From the NCBI GenBank assembly GCA_016703525.1, contig JADJBW010000014.1, positions 79,982 through 143,981 of the forward strand: a stretch of 64,000 nt of DNA, given 5' to 3'. The notes beneath the pieces are model-generated. The model made no database searches and was not told the DNA's origin. It saw only the letters and a program-made list of their open reading frames with translations. Positions 17,965 through 27,800 of this stretch are shown one piece after another. The position numbers and the translations under genes were made by a program. Origin of the DNA: Actinomycetota bacterium (lineage in GTDB: Bacteria; Actinomycetota; Acidimicrobiia; Acidimicrobiales; Microtrichaceae). Each line of letters opens with the position of its first letter. Position 1 is the first letter of the stretch.

Positions 17965-19108
17965 TCAGGCCACCGCCCCATCCGCGTGCAGCTGCTGCAC
18001 GCGATCGTCGCCCAGCCCGAGCCACTCGCCGAGGATCTCGTCGGTGTGCTGCCCGGCGTGCGCCGGGGGGCACTGGACCGCTCCCGGGGTCGCCGAGAAC
18101 CGAGGCGCTGGCGCCGGCTGCACGATGCCGTTGAGCTCCACGAACGTGCCGCGCTCGATGTTGTGCGGATGCTTGGGGGCCTCGTCCATGGTGAGCACCG
18201 GAGCGAAACAGGCGTCGGTCGTCTCGAGGATCTCGCACCATTCGTCGCGGGTGCGACGCGAACACCTCGCGGAACCGAGCCTTCAGCTCGGGCCACGCGG
18301 CCTTGTCCATCTGGTGCGGAAGCTCCGCATCCGCCAGGCCGACGCGCTCCAAGAGCTCGGCGTAGAACTGCGGCTCGATCGCGCCGATCGAGATCCACGT
18401 ACCGTCCGCGCAGCGGTACGTGTCGTAGAAGTGCGCACCCGTGTCGAGCAGGTTGGTGCCCGGCGCCTCGGAATCCCAGATGCCCATGCCTTTGAACGCC
18501 CAGATCATCGACATGAGCACGGCCGAGCCGTCGACCATCGCCGCGTCGACCACCTGGCCGACGCCGGTCGTTCGTGCCGACAGCGCTGCGCACACGACCC
18601 CGAACGCGAGGAGCATCCCGCCGCCGCCGAAGTCGCCCACGATGTTGATGGGTGGCGTCGGCTGCTCGCCGTCGCGGGCGAACGACGCAAGCGCACCAGC
18701 GAGGGCGATGTAGTTGATGTCGTGGCCCGCGGCGGGCGCATGGGGCCCTCCTGGCCCCATCCCGTCATGCGGCCGAACACCAGGCGCGGGTTGCGCGAGG
18801 CACACGTCGGGGCCGAATCCCAGCCGCTCGGCGACGCCGGGGCGGAACCCCTCGATCAAGATGTCGGCTTCGGCGGCCAGATCGAGGAGCACCTCCACGC
18901 CGGCCGGCGACTTGAGATCGACGCCGATCGATCGCCGACCGCGAGCGAGCGAGTCGCTGGGCGGCACGGCGGGATCGAAGCCACGCACGTGTGCGGACCG
19001 ATCCACGCGGATCACGTCGGCTCCCATGTCGGCGAGCATCATGGCGCAGAACGGTCCGGGGCCGATGCCGGCCACTTCGATCACTTTCACTCCGGAGAGC
19101 GGTCCCAT
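17965..19108 (-). CDS. CaiB/BaiF-type CoA-transferase (three indels in the sequence)
   Basis: Family III CoA-transferases move CoA between organic acids. The N-terminus (GVKVIEVAGIGPGPF, then MLADMGADVIRVDR) and the catalytic-region stretches are clear, including the conserved Asp in VDLKSPAG. Three indels scramble parts: about 18795 (a GC dinucleotide missing), about 18739 (one base missing) and about 18254 (a CG dinucleotide missing). The first two cancel, restoring LVFGRMTGWGQEGPMAPAAG. After the third, the C-terminal part from TRDEWCEILETTDACFAPV is in another frame and ends at 17965. Reconstructed length is about 382 residues, typical of the family. ATG 19108 follows an AGGGA site. Confidence 0.8.
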
Positions 19109-19127
19109 GGTGGTGTCGTTCCCTTTC

Positions 19128-19976
19128 TTACGCGCGGCTTCCCAGCGCGGGTTCGATCGTGCGGAGGTGCTCGGCCACCGCGTCGGTGAAGATCTTCCAG
19201 AAGCACGGGGTCAGGTCGTGGCCCATGCCGTCGACCTCCACGAATCGGGCGTTCGGGACGAGCTCGGCCGTGCGGCGCCCGCCCGAGATATCGATCAGCG
19301 GGTCGCGGTTGCCGTGGATGACGAGCGTCGCAACGTCGAGCGCCGCGAGGCCGGCGGAACGGTCGGTGGCGCCGATGACCGCGCCCGCCTGCCGTGCGAC
19401 CACCGAGCGGTCGGAACTGCGGTCGTACGCAGCTTCGGCGCGTTCCGCCTGCAGCGGCCGGTCGAACACGTCGTCGTTGTTGATGAGGACGCGGGACAGC
19501 TCGACCGCGGCATCGATGGCCGCGCTTCGGTCGGCCGCCGGTGCGAAGGTGGAGATGATCGCGGCGAGCGCCTCGGGGTCGGACTGCCCCACGGACGGGT
19601 CGCCCGGCGTCGACTGCACCGAGATGAGCGAGCGGACACGCTGCGGCGAAGCGATCGCCATGGTCTGCGCGATCATCCCACCCATCGATGATCCCCACAC
19701 ATGGGCCGAATCGAGGCCGAGCGCATCGAGCACGCCGACGGCGTCGTCCGCCATGTCGGCCAGGGTGTACTCGCCGTCGAAGCGATCCGACAGGCCGATG
19801 TCGCGGTTGTCGAAGCGGACGACGAACAGCCCGAGGTCGGCGAACTGAGCGCACCACGGGTCGGGGTAGTTGATGCACTGCGCGCCGAGGCCCGCGATCA
19901 GCAGCAGCGGAGGGTCGTCGGCGCGCCCGAAGGTCTCGACGTGGAGGGACAACCCGTTCGCACTCACGAATGACAT
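19128..19976 (-). CDS. Alpha/beta-fold hydrolase
   Basis: The 282-residue protein has the alpha/beta hydrolase core: oxyanion region LIAGLGAQ, nucleophile elbow GSSMGG, acid-bearing HGNRDPL and the histidine in DGMGHD. The substrate cannot be told from sequence; the family includes esterases and haloperoxidase-like enzymes. ATG 19976 is preferred over TTG 19985. It ends 19 nt before the CoA-transferase gene, with which it may form an operon together with the PIG-L gene. Confidence 0.85.
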   Translation of the reverse strand: MSFVSANGLSLHVETFGRADDPPLLLIAGLGAQCINYPDPWCAQFADLGLFVVRFDNRDIGLSDRFDGEYTLADMADDAVGVLDALGLDSAHVWGSSMGGMIAQTMAIASPQRVRSLISVQSTPGDPSVGQSDPEALAAIISTFAPAADRSAAIDAAVELSRVLINNDDVFDRPLQAERAEAAYDRSSDRSVVARQAGAVIGATDRSAGLAALDVATLVIHGNRDPLIDISGGRRTAELVPNARFVEVDGMGHDLTPCFWKIFTDAVAEHLRTIEPALGSRA

Positions 19977-20034
19977 GGCGCCCAATCGAAACAGGTCGGG
20001 CGGGGGCGGTCAACCGCGCCCGGCCGATGATCCT

Positions 20035-20694
20035 TCAGCCGAGCAGTTGCGCCTTCTGCGCCTCGAACTCGGCGTCGGTGAGCACGCCGCGGGCGTGCAG
20101 GTCGGCGAGCTTCTCCAGCTGTTCGGCCACGGTGATCGACGCACCGACCGCACCGACCGCCGCCTCGCGGGCCTCGCCCCCGATGCGGTCGAGCCGACGA
20201 TTCTCGTACTTCTCCATCTCCTGGTAGATGGTCGACTGCACGCCGATCGGGTCGTACACATCGGAGAAGTTCTGCCGCGAATTCTCGCCCGCCGACTCGA
20301 TCGCCAGGTCGCCGGCCCGCAGCAGCCGCTCGAAGAAGGTCTGGCTGAAGAACACGGTGTTGATGCGATCGAGGGGGATCTCGATCCCGGACTTGCGCAG
20401 CACGCCCGACCGGTAGATGCAGCGCTCGGTGGTCACCACGAAGTTGGTGGTCCGCCAGGCGACGAGGCGCAACAGGAACCAGCCGAGCGCAAGCGCGACG
20501 AGCAACGCCACGACGATGCGCAGCGGCGTCTCGAGCGAGGAGTCCTTGTCGAACTCGTAGATCAGCCCCACGTAGGCGCCGAGTGCGATGGCGAGCACCA
20601 GCACCGAACCTCGCGGGACGAGAAACCACCAATGCGGGTGGCGGTCGATCACGATCTGCTCGTCGTTGAACAGGTGCTTCTGCGACAGGCTCAC
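20035..20694 (-). CDS. Membrane protein with PH (bPH2) and SHOCT domains
   Basis: The 219-residue protein begins VSLSQKHLFNDEQIV, has two membrane helices (about 31-51 and 66-87), a bacterial PH-like domain (TNFVVTTERCIYRSGVLRK to LAIESAG) and a C-terminal SHOCT motif (LEKLADLHARGVLTDAEFEAQK). SHOCT helices are short oligomerisation elements. The role is unknown. GTG 20694 is supported by a TAGCGT -10 element exactly 7 nt upstream, which rules out the longer frame. The gene is divergent from uvrD2. Confidence 0.8.
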   Translation of the reverse strand: MSLSQKHLFNDEQIVIDRHPHWWFLVPRGSVLVLAIALGAYVGLIYEFDKDSSLETPLRIVVALLVALALGWFLLRLVAWRTTNFVVTTERCIYRSGVLRKSGIEIPLDRINTVFFSQTFFERLLRAGDLAIESAGENSRQNFSDVYDPIGVQSTIYQEMEKYENRRLDRIGGEAREAAVGAVGASITVAEQLEKLADLHARGVLTDAEFEAQKAQLLG

Positions 20695-20701
20695 GTGGGC
20701 A

Positions 20702-20707
20702 ACGCTA
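20702..20707 (-). promoter_or_regulatory. Leaderless -10 element (TAGCGT) for the PH/SHOCT gene
   Basis: On the minus strand TAGCGT sits 7 nt before GTG 20694. With the TAGGGT of uvrD2 it forms a divergent pair of leaderless promoters. Confidence 0.55.
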
Positions 20708-20778
20708 CCGCCACCGGCCCGGCGTCGGGCCGGACCGGGACGGACCTTCGCCCCGAACTCGGTGTCGGTGGGGGCCGA

Positions 20779-20784
20779 TAGGGT
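20779..20784 (+). promoter_or_regulatory. Leaderless -10 element (TAGGGT) for uvrD2
   Basis: TAGGGT is 7 nt before GTG 20792 and decides the start of a gene whose open frame begins about 200 nt earlier. Confidence 0.55.
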
Positions 20785-20791
20785 CCGCGGG

Positions 20792-23017
20792 GTGCACCCC
20801 AGTGACGCGCTCTTTCCCGACGAATCGGAGGAACCGACCGAGTCGACCGATGCGGCGCGACGCGACGCGCTGCTGTCGAGTCTCAACCCGGCGCAGCGCG
20901 AGGCGGTGCTGCATGCCGCCCCGGTGCTGCGCATCATCGCCGGTGCCGGGTCGGGAAAGACCCGCGTGCTCACCCGTCGCATCGCTCGTCGAGCGCTCGA
21001 CGGCGACATCGACGCACGGCGCGTGCTCGCGGTCACCTTCACGCGACGAGCCGCTGCCGAGCTCCGCTCCCGACTCGGCCAGCTCGGCCTGCGCGAAGGG
21101 GTCAACGCCGGCACCTTCCATGCGGTGGCCTTCACCCAACTGCGCCGGCGGTGGGAGGAGCGGGGAATCACCCCGCCGGAACTGCTCGACCGCAAGGTCG
21201 GGTTCGTCGCGGGGCTCATGCGTGACCGCTCCTCCACCCTTCCCCTCGACGTGGTCTCCGAGATCGAATGGGCCAAGGCGCGCATGATCACCGCTGCGGC
21301 CTATCCCGCCGCAGCGGCCGCAGCCGACCGCACGCCGCCGATCGACTTCGAGCGCGTCGCCGATGTGTACCGGCGCTACGAAGAGGAGAAGCTCGCGCGG
21401 CGCCTCGTCGACTTCGACGACCTCCTGCGCCTCGCGACCCGCGACATCGAGGCCGATCCCGAGTACGCAGCGGCTCGGCGTTGGCGCTTCCGCCACTTCT
21501 TCGTCGACGAGTTCCAAGACGTCAACCCGCTGCAGTTCCGGCTCCTGCAGGCATGGGTGGGGCCCGATGTCGACCTGTGCGTGGTCGGCGACCCCAACCA
21601 GGCGATCTACGCGTGGAACGGCGCCGATTCGAGCTACCTCGACCACTTCGATCGGCACTTCGCCGGGGCGGCGACCGTGGAGCTGACTGACAACTACCGG
21701 TCGACGCCGCAGATCATCGGCCTGGCCAACGCGGTGCTCAGCCGAACCTCGGCACGCCGGTTCCGGCTGGTGCCGCACCGGGGCGACGGCCCCGTTCCCG
21801 AGGTGCACGCGCTGCTCGACGAGGTCACCGAAGCGCGCTCGATCGCACGCCGGGTACGCGACCGGCACGCGCCGGGGGCGCGCTGGGCCGACCAAGCGGT
21901 GTTGGTGCGCACCAACGCGCAGCTCGCCGCGTTGGAAGAGGCGTTCTCGGCGGCGAAGATCCCCACCCGCAGCCGCGGCGGCGGGTCGCTGCTGGAACAA
22001 CCGGAGGTGCGCGACGCCCTCCGGCGTCTCGGGCGCCCCGGCGGATCGCTCCCCGTCGCCGTCACCGACCTGGCGTCCGAGGTCGATGCGGGGCTCGCAG
22101 CGATGGAACGAGCGGAGGCGAGCGCCAACGAAGGCGTCGCTCCCGCAGGCGCACCGATCGAGGACACCGCGCCCGCTGGCGGCACTCCGAACGACGACGG
22201 CGCACCCGATGAACGCGGGCGTTCGCGGTCCCCGCACGGCCCTTCCCCGCTCGGCACCGATCGCCTGCGCAACGTCGCCGAGCTGGTCCGACTCGCCCGC
22301 GAGTTCCTCGACCTGGAGCCCGCCGGAAACGGCCCGTCGTTCGTGACCTGGGTGCGTTCCGCGCTCCGCAGCGAATCCACCAACACCGCCGGCGACGCCG
22401 TCGATCTCGCCACCTTCCACGCCGCGAAGGGTCTGGAGTGGCCGATCGTGCACCTCGCCGGCATCGAGGAGGGCCTCGTCCCGATCCACTACGCGCGTAC
22501 CGCCGAGGCCGAGGCGGAAGAGCATCGGCTGTTGTACGTCGCCATCACCCGCGCCGAGCGAGAGCTGCACGTCAGCTGGGCACAGCGCCGCACCTTCGGC
22601 AGCCGATCGATCAACCGTCGCCCGTCGCCCCACCTCGAGGTGATCGAGCTGGCGATCTCGATGCTCGCCGACGCCGCGTCGCCCGCCGACCTCGCTGCGG
22701 CGGTGCGTCAAGAGCGTGCCAAGCTGCGCCAGGCGGCGGGAGATCGACCGGGACGGCGACGGGCCATCGGGCGCGAGGAGGCGCCCGACCTCGACGGCGA
22801 CGCGCAGGCGCTGCTGGAACGGCTGAAGGCGTGGCGACGCGATCAGGCCCGGGCCGCCAACGTGCCTGCGTACGTGGTGTTCAACGACGCGACCCTCACC
22901 GCCGTCGCCCGGGCGCGCCCCCGCTCGAACGCAGCACTGCTCCAGATCGCCGGCGTCGGGCCGGTCAAGGCGCAGCGCTACGGGCCCGAACTGCTTCGGT
23001 TGGTCGGCGCCGAGTAG
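20792..23017 (+). CDS. uvrD2: ATP-dependent DNA helicase UvrD2 (UvrD/PcrA family with HRDC domain)
   Basis: The 741-residue superfamily 1A helicase has Walker A AGAGSGKT near residue 52, DEFQDVNPLQ near 239, the NYRST motif and the late motifs VDLATFHAAKGLEWP and YVAITRAERELHVSW. The C-terminus (about 660-735) is an HRDC domain, as in mycobacterial UvrD2. A low-complexity insert rich in Ala, Gly and Pro lies at about 435-485. It unwinds DNA in repair and replication. GTG 20792 is fixed by a leaderless promoter element. The gene converges with the thioesterase gene, leaving only 6 bp between stops. Confidence 0.92.
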   Translation: MHPSDALFPDESEEPTESTDAARRDALLSSLNPAQREAVLHAAPVLRIIAGAGSGKTRVLTRRIARRALDGDIDARRVLAVTFTRRAAAELRSRLGQLGLREGVNAGTFHAVAFTQLRRRWEERGITPPELLDRKVGFVAGLMRDRSSTLPLDVVSEIEWAKARMITAAAYPAAAAAADRTPPIDFERVADVYRRYEEEKLARRLVDFDDLLRLATRDIEADPEYAAARRWRFRHFFVDEFQDVNPLQFRLLQAWVGPDVDLCVVGDPNQAIYAWNGADSSYLDHFDRHFAGAATVELTDNYRSTPQIIGLANAVLSRTSARRFRLVPHRGDGPVPEVHALLDEVTEARSIARRVRDRHAPGARWADQAVLVRTNAQLAALEEAFSAAKIPTRSRGGGSLLEQPEVRDALRRLGRPGGSLPVAVTDLASEVDAGLAAMERAEASANEGVAPAGAPIEDTAPAGGTPNDDGAPDERGRSRSPHGPSPLGTDRLRNVAELVRLAREFLDLEPAGNGPSFVTWVRSALRSESTNTAGDAVDLATFHAAKGLEWPIVHLAGIEEGLVPIHYARTAEAEAEEHRLLYVAITRAERELHVSWAQRRTFGSRSINRRPSPHLEVIELAISMLADAASPADLAAAVRQERAKLRQAAGDRPGRRRAIGREEAPDLDGDAQALLERLKAWRRDQARAANVPAYVVFNDATLTAVARARPRSNAALLQIAGVGPVKAQRYGPELLRLVGAE

Positions 23018-23023
23018 TGCGCG

Positions 23024-23830
23024 TCAGCGCGTCGGCGGCGTGCCGGAGCCGAGCCCCAGGCGGGCCCGAGCCGCGAGCAGCTCGGCGAACTTGTCCTGGT
23101 CGAACGCGATGAACAGCCCCTCGGCCTCGGCGGTGAGCCGCTCGCCGGCGAACATGGCGCCGACCACGAAGATCTTTCGGCCCTCGCGCCGGTCGAGTTC
23201 GCCCTCGATCCGCAGGTCTTCGCAGAGCGGGGTCGGCGACCGGTAGTTGACGGTCAGCCGCGCGGTCATCCCCTGGGTGCCCGACAACGACTGCGCCGCG
23301 CCGAGCACCTCGTCGAACGCGGCCGCGACGTATCCGCCGTGGACGCACCCGGGCGGCCCCTCGTACGCCGAGCCGAAGCGTACGTTGCACACCACCTTGG
23401 CGCCGTCGTAGGCCAACTCCATCGGCGGCGACATCGGGTTCGCGAGCCCGATGAAGGGGCTGAAGTCGAACGACGCCCATGCCTCGGGGTCGCCACGATC
23501 GATCAGGTCGCGTCGCGACGCCAGCAGCTCGCCGGCGTTCGCCATCTCGGCGATGCCCTCGTAGTGGGCGCCACCAGGCATGCGCCGAATGGTCGCGGCC
23601 ACGTTCTCCAAGAGCGCGGCGGCCTGCGCGAGCTCGTCCTCGTCGGCCGACGTCGACGACATCGCGTCGATGATGTCGCGACCCGCTGCCGCGAGGCGGC
23701 GCAGCGCGAGCCGGCGCGGCGTGGGCGGCAGGCCGTGCAGCCCGTCGACGCGGGGGCTGCGGCCGGGCTGTTCGGGAAGCGCTCCGGGAAAGCCGTCGGA
23801 GCCGGGCGGGGGTCCCTGGACGTCGGTCAT
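23024..23830 (-). CDS. PaaI-type (hot-dog fold) thioesterase
   Basis: The 268-residue protein has an N-terminal half of unknown fold and a C-terminal 4HBT/hot-dog domain with the motif GCVHGGYVAAAFDEVLG, typical of PaaI-like acyl-CoA thioesterases. It probably hydrolyses an acyl-CoA in the cytoplasm. Family members are usually 140-220 residues; the extra N-terminal 90 residues are shared with some actinobacterial homologues. ATG 23830 is supported by TACCGT 7 nt upstream. Confidence 0.75.
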   Translation of the reverse strand: MTDVQGPPPGSDGFPGALPEQPGRSPRVDGLHGLPPTPRRLALRRLAAAGRDIIDAMSSTSADEDELAQAAALLENVAATIRRMPGGAHYEGIAEMANAGELLASRRDLIDRGDPEAWASFDFSPFIGLANPMSPPMELAYDGAKVVCNVRFGSAYEGPPGCVHGGYVAAAFDEVLGAAQSLSGTQGMTARLTVNYRSPTPLCEDLRIEGELDRREGRKIFVVGAMFAGERLTAEAEGLFIAFDQDKFAELLAARARLGLGSGTPPTR

Positions 23831-23837
23831 GGCCACC

Positions 23838-23843
23838 ACGGTA
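23838..23843 (-). promoter_or_regulatory. Leaderless -10 element (TACCGT) for the thioesterase gene
   Basis: On the minus strand TACCGT lies 7 nt before ATG 23830, within the 49-bp gap to xthA. It indicates that the thioesterase can be transcribed independently of xthA. Confidence 0.5.
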
Positions 23844-23879
23844 GAGGCTGACACCGCCGCCCCAGGCCGGCGCGATGCG

Positions 23880-24665
23880 TCAGGCAGGTGCCGCCACGTC
23901 GAACCAGCCGAGCACGGGAGCGTGGTCCGACGGCTTGGTCCCCTTGCGGGCGTTGCGGTCGACGAGGTCGCTGCGGTTGAGCGCCGCGAGCGCACGGCTC
24001 GACAGCAGGTAGTCGATGCGCATGCCGCGCCGCTGGTGGAAGTCGCCCGCCCGGTAGTCCCAGTAGCTGAAGAGGCCGTCGTCGGCGAACCGCTCGCGGA
24101 ACGTGTCGACGAGGCCCCACGCCTTCACGTCGCTCAAGGCGGCACGCTCCGCGTCGGACACGTGCGTCATCCCGGCGAACGCCTCGGGTTTCCAGACGTC
24201 GCGGTCGTCGGGCGCGATGTTCCAGTCGCCGAGCACCACGAGGAGCTCGTCGGGCGAATGGTGCCGATCGAGGTGGTTGCGGAGCCGACCGAGCCAATCG
24301 AGCTTGTAGCGATAGTGGTCGTGGTCGAGCTCACGGCCGTTGGGAACGTAGACCGACGCGACCCGCACCCCGCCGCAGGTCGCCCAGATGACGCGGGCAT
24401 CGGGATCGGGCTCGCGCCCGTCGTCGAAGCCGGACACGACGTCCGAGATGCCCACGCGGGACAGGATCGCCACGCCGTTCCACCGCCCATGCCCGTGGTG
24501 CACGGCCTCGTAGCCCATCGCCGCGAACGTCATGGCGGGAAACTGATCGTCGGACATCTTCGTTTCCTGCATGCACAGCACGTCGGGCTGCACCGTCGTG
24601 AGCCAGTCCTCGACCCGCGGCATCCTGGCGTTCAGCGAGTTCACGTTCCACGTCGCGATCAGCAT
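23880..24665 (-). CDS. xthA: Exodeoxyribonuclease III
   Basis: The 261-residue protein has the full endonuclease/exonuclease/phosphatase motif set: TWNVNSLNAR at the N-terminus, MQETK with the catalytic Glu, GDWNIAPDD, and the final SDHAPVLG. It acts as AP endonuclease and 3' exonuclease in base-excision repair. The frame runs on upstream through the antisense strand of kgd, but ATG 24665 gives the canonical MLIATWNVNS start and has a TAGTGT element 7 nt before it. It is divergent from kgd. Confidence 0.93.
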   Translation of the reverse strand: MLIATWNVNSLNARMPRVEDWLTTVQPDVLCMQETKMSDDQFPAMTFAAMGYEAVHHGHGRWNGVAILSRVGISDVVSGFDDGREPDPDARVIWATCGGVRVASVYVPNGRELDHDHYRYKLDWLGRLRNHLDRHHSPDELLVVLGDWNIAPDDRDVWKPEAFAGMTHVSDAERAALSDVKAWGLVDTFRERFADDGLFSYWDYRAGDFHQRRGMRIDYLLSSRALAALNRSDLVDRNARKGTKPSDHAPVLGWFDVAAPA

Positions 24666-24672
24666 CGGGCCG

Positions 24673-24678
24673 ACACTA
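24673..24678 (-). promoter_or_regulatory. Leaderless -10 element (TAGTGT) for xthA
   Basis: On the minus strand TAGTGT sits 7 nt before ATG 24665. It excludes the very long antisense reading frame that continues upstream. Confidence 0.55.
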
Positions 24679-24790
24679 CCGGCCCGTCCCCCGGCCCGTC
24701 CCGGCCCCGCCGACCAGCCCCACCGCCAACCCTCCGGCGCCACCCGCCGCGGCCGCCGAACCGCCGACCGAGGCCTGTCGGAGGCGCCGG

Positions 24791-24796
24791 TAGCAT
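24791..24796 (+). promoter_or_regulatory. Leaderless -10 element (TAGCAT) for kgd
   Basis: TAGCAT is 7 nt before ATG 24804. The open frame begins over 1 kb earlier, so this element together with the protein N-terminus settles the start. Confidence 0.55.
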
Positions 24797-24803
24797 TGGC
24801 CCA

Positions 24804-27800
24804 ATGCCAGAAGAACCGGGGAACTCCGCCGAACATCTCGGACCCAACGCGTGGCTCGTCGACGAGATCTACGAGGCCTACCGCAACGACCCCAACTCGG
24901 TGAGCCCCACATGGCAGGAGTTCTTCACGGACTACCGCCCCACGACCGTCCCCTCCCGCCGAAACGCGACTCCCGACGTCGCTGCGCCGGCGACGCCACC
25001 CGCCGCGACACCGGCAGCGACACCGGCAGCTGCGACGCGACCCCCGGCGGCGACCTCCGCACCAGGCGCGGCGGTCGAGCCGCCCGGAACGCAGATCCGC
25101 GGCGTCGGTGCGCGCATCGTCGAGAACATGGAACGCTCGCTGGCCGTGCCCACCGCGACGAGCTTTCGCGAGGTCCCCGCGAAGCTGCTCGAGGTGAACC
25201 GCTCGATCATCAACGGCTACCTCGGCCGGACGCGAGGCGGGAAGGTCAGCTTCACGCACCTGATCGGCTACGCCATCGTTCGAGCGATCGTCGACCACGT
25301 GCCGCAGATGAACGCATCGTTCGCGGAGGGCCCCAACGGCGAGCCCCGCCTCGTGCGCCCCGAGCATGTGAACCTCGGGCTCGCGGTCGACCTGACGAAG
25401 AAGGACGGGACGCGCACCCTGCTCGTACCGTGCATCCGCGAGGCCGACACGATGGACTTCGCCGAGTTCGTCGCGACCTACGACGACCTCATCCGGAAGG
25501 CCAACAACAACCGGCTCAGCCCCGACGACTTCGCGGGCGTCACCGTGACCCTCACGAACCCGGGCACGATCGGCACCGAGCGCTCGGTCCCGCGGTTGAT
25601 GCCCGGCCAGGGCGTGATCGTCGGCGTCGGCACCCTCGGGTTCCCCACCGCCTTCACCGCTGCCGACCAGCGCACCATCGCCGACCTCGGCATCTCGAAG
25701 ACGATGACGATCAGCTCGACGTACGACCATCGCATCATCCAGGGCGCCGAGTCGGGACTGTTCCTGCGCCACATCCACGAACTGCTCCTCGGGGCGGAGG
25801 GGTTCTACGAAGGGATCTTCGAGTCGATCGGCGTGCCATACACCGCGGTGCAATGGCGCACCGACGTGAACCCGGTCGACCGCGAAGAGGCGATGATCGG
25901 CAAGCAGATGCAGGTGGCGAACCTCATCAACATGTACCGCGTGCGCGGCCACCTGATCGCCGACCTCGACCCGCTCGCCGCCGAGCCGCCCGAGATGCAC
26001 CCCGAGCTCGACCCGGCGACCTACGGCCTGACCATCTGGGATCTCGAGCGCGAGTTCCTGACCGGCGTCGAGCAGGGGGTGTACGCCCCGGTCGGCGGGC
26101 GTGAGCGCATGCGCCTCGGCGACATGCTGCACGTGCTGCGCGACGCCTACTGCCGAACGGTGGGCATCGAGTACACCCACATCCAGTCGACCGAGGAGAA
26201 GCGCTGGGTCCAGGAGCAGGTCGAGGGCGCACCGACCCGGCTCGACGCCGCCGAGCAGCACCACATCCTCGGCCGGCTGAACGCGGCCGAGGCGCTCGAG
26301 AAGTTCCTCGCAACCAAATGGATGGGGCAGAAGCGCTTCGGGCTCGAAGGCGCCGAATCGGCGATCGCAATTCTCGACGCCCTGCTCGACGACGCGGCCG
26401 ACCGCCGCCTCGCCTCGGCGGTGCTCGGCATGGCGCACCGTGGCCGGCTCAACGTGCTGGTCAACATCGTGGGCAAGAGCTACGAGCAGCTGTTCAAGGA
26501 GTTCGAGGGCCACGTTGACCCCGACTCGATCCAGGGCTCGGGCGACGTGAAGTACCACCTCGGTCAGACCGGCACGTTCACGAGTCGGGCCGGCAATCAG
26601 CTGCCGCTCGAACTCGCCGCGAACCCGTCCCACCTCGAAGCGGTCGACCCCGTGGTCGAGGGCATGGCGCGTGCGCGCATGGACCGCATCGCCCGCGGGG
26701 GCTCGGCCGGCGACTACCCGGTGCTGCCGATCCTGCTGCACGGCGACGCGGCGTTCGCCGGACAGGGCGTGATCGCCGAGACGCTCAACCTGTCGCTCAT
26801 CAAGGGGTACAAGGTCGGCGGCACGATCCACCTCGTGGTGAACAACCAGCTCGGGTTCACCACCGACCCGTCCGCGGCGCGCAGCTCCGAGTACTGCACC
26901 GACATCGCCAAGACCGTGCAGGCGCCGATCTTCCACGTGAACGGCGACGACCCCGAGGCGTGCGTGCGCGTCGCTCGGCTCGCCCTCGCGTATCGGCAGC
27001 GGTTCTTCAAGGACGTCGTGATCGACATGGTCTGCTACCGGCGCCACGGCCACAACGAGGGCGACGATCCGAGCTACACCCAGCCGCTCATGTACCGCCG
27101 CATCGACGCTCGGCGAAGCGTCCGCAAGCTCTACACCGAGGCGCTCGTGCGGCGCGGCGACATCTCGATCGAGGACGCCGAGGCCGCGCTCGATGACTTC
27201 AACCGCCGGCTGCAGGCGGCGCTCGACGAGACCCGCTCCACCGCGCCGAGCGGCGAGGTGATCGCGCTCCCCCACCCTCCCGCTCGCGGCGTGCTTCCCC
27301 CCGCCGACACCGCGGTCGGTGCCGACACCCTCGAGACCGTGTACGAAGCGCTCGCCGCCACCCCCGACGGGCTCACGATCCACCCGAAGCTGGCGCGCCA
27401 ATTCGACGCGAGGACGAAGCTGTTCCGCAGCGGCGGGGTCGACTGGGCGCTCGCCGAGGCGTTCGCCTTCGGCACCCTGCTCCACGAGGGCACCTCGATC
27501 CGGCTCACCGGCCAGGACTCGCGCCGCGGCACGTTCAGCCATCGTCATTCCACCCTGGTCGACTACGAGACCGGCGGCGAGCATCAGCCGCTCGCCGCGC
27601 TCGCGCAGGGCGACACGCACCTGTGGATCTACGACTCGCTGCTCAGCGAGTACGCGGCGCTCGGTTTCGAGTACGGGTACTCGGTCGCCAGCCCCGATGC
27701 GCTCGTCATGTGGGAGGCGCAGTTCGGCGACTTCATGAACGGCGCGCAGATGATCATCGACCAGTTCATCGTGTCCGCCGAGAACAAGTGGGATCAGACC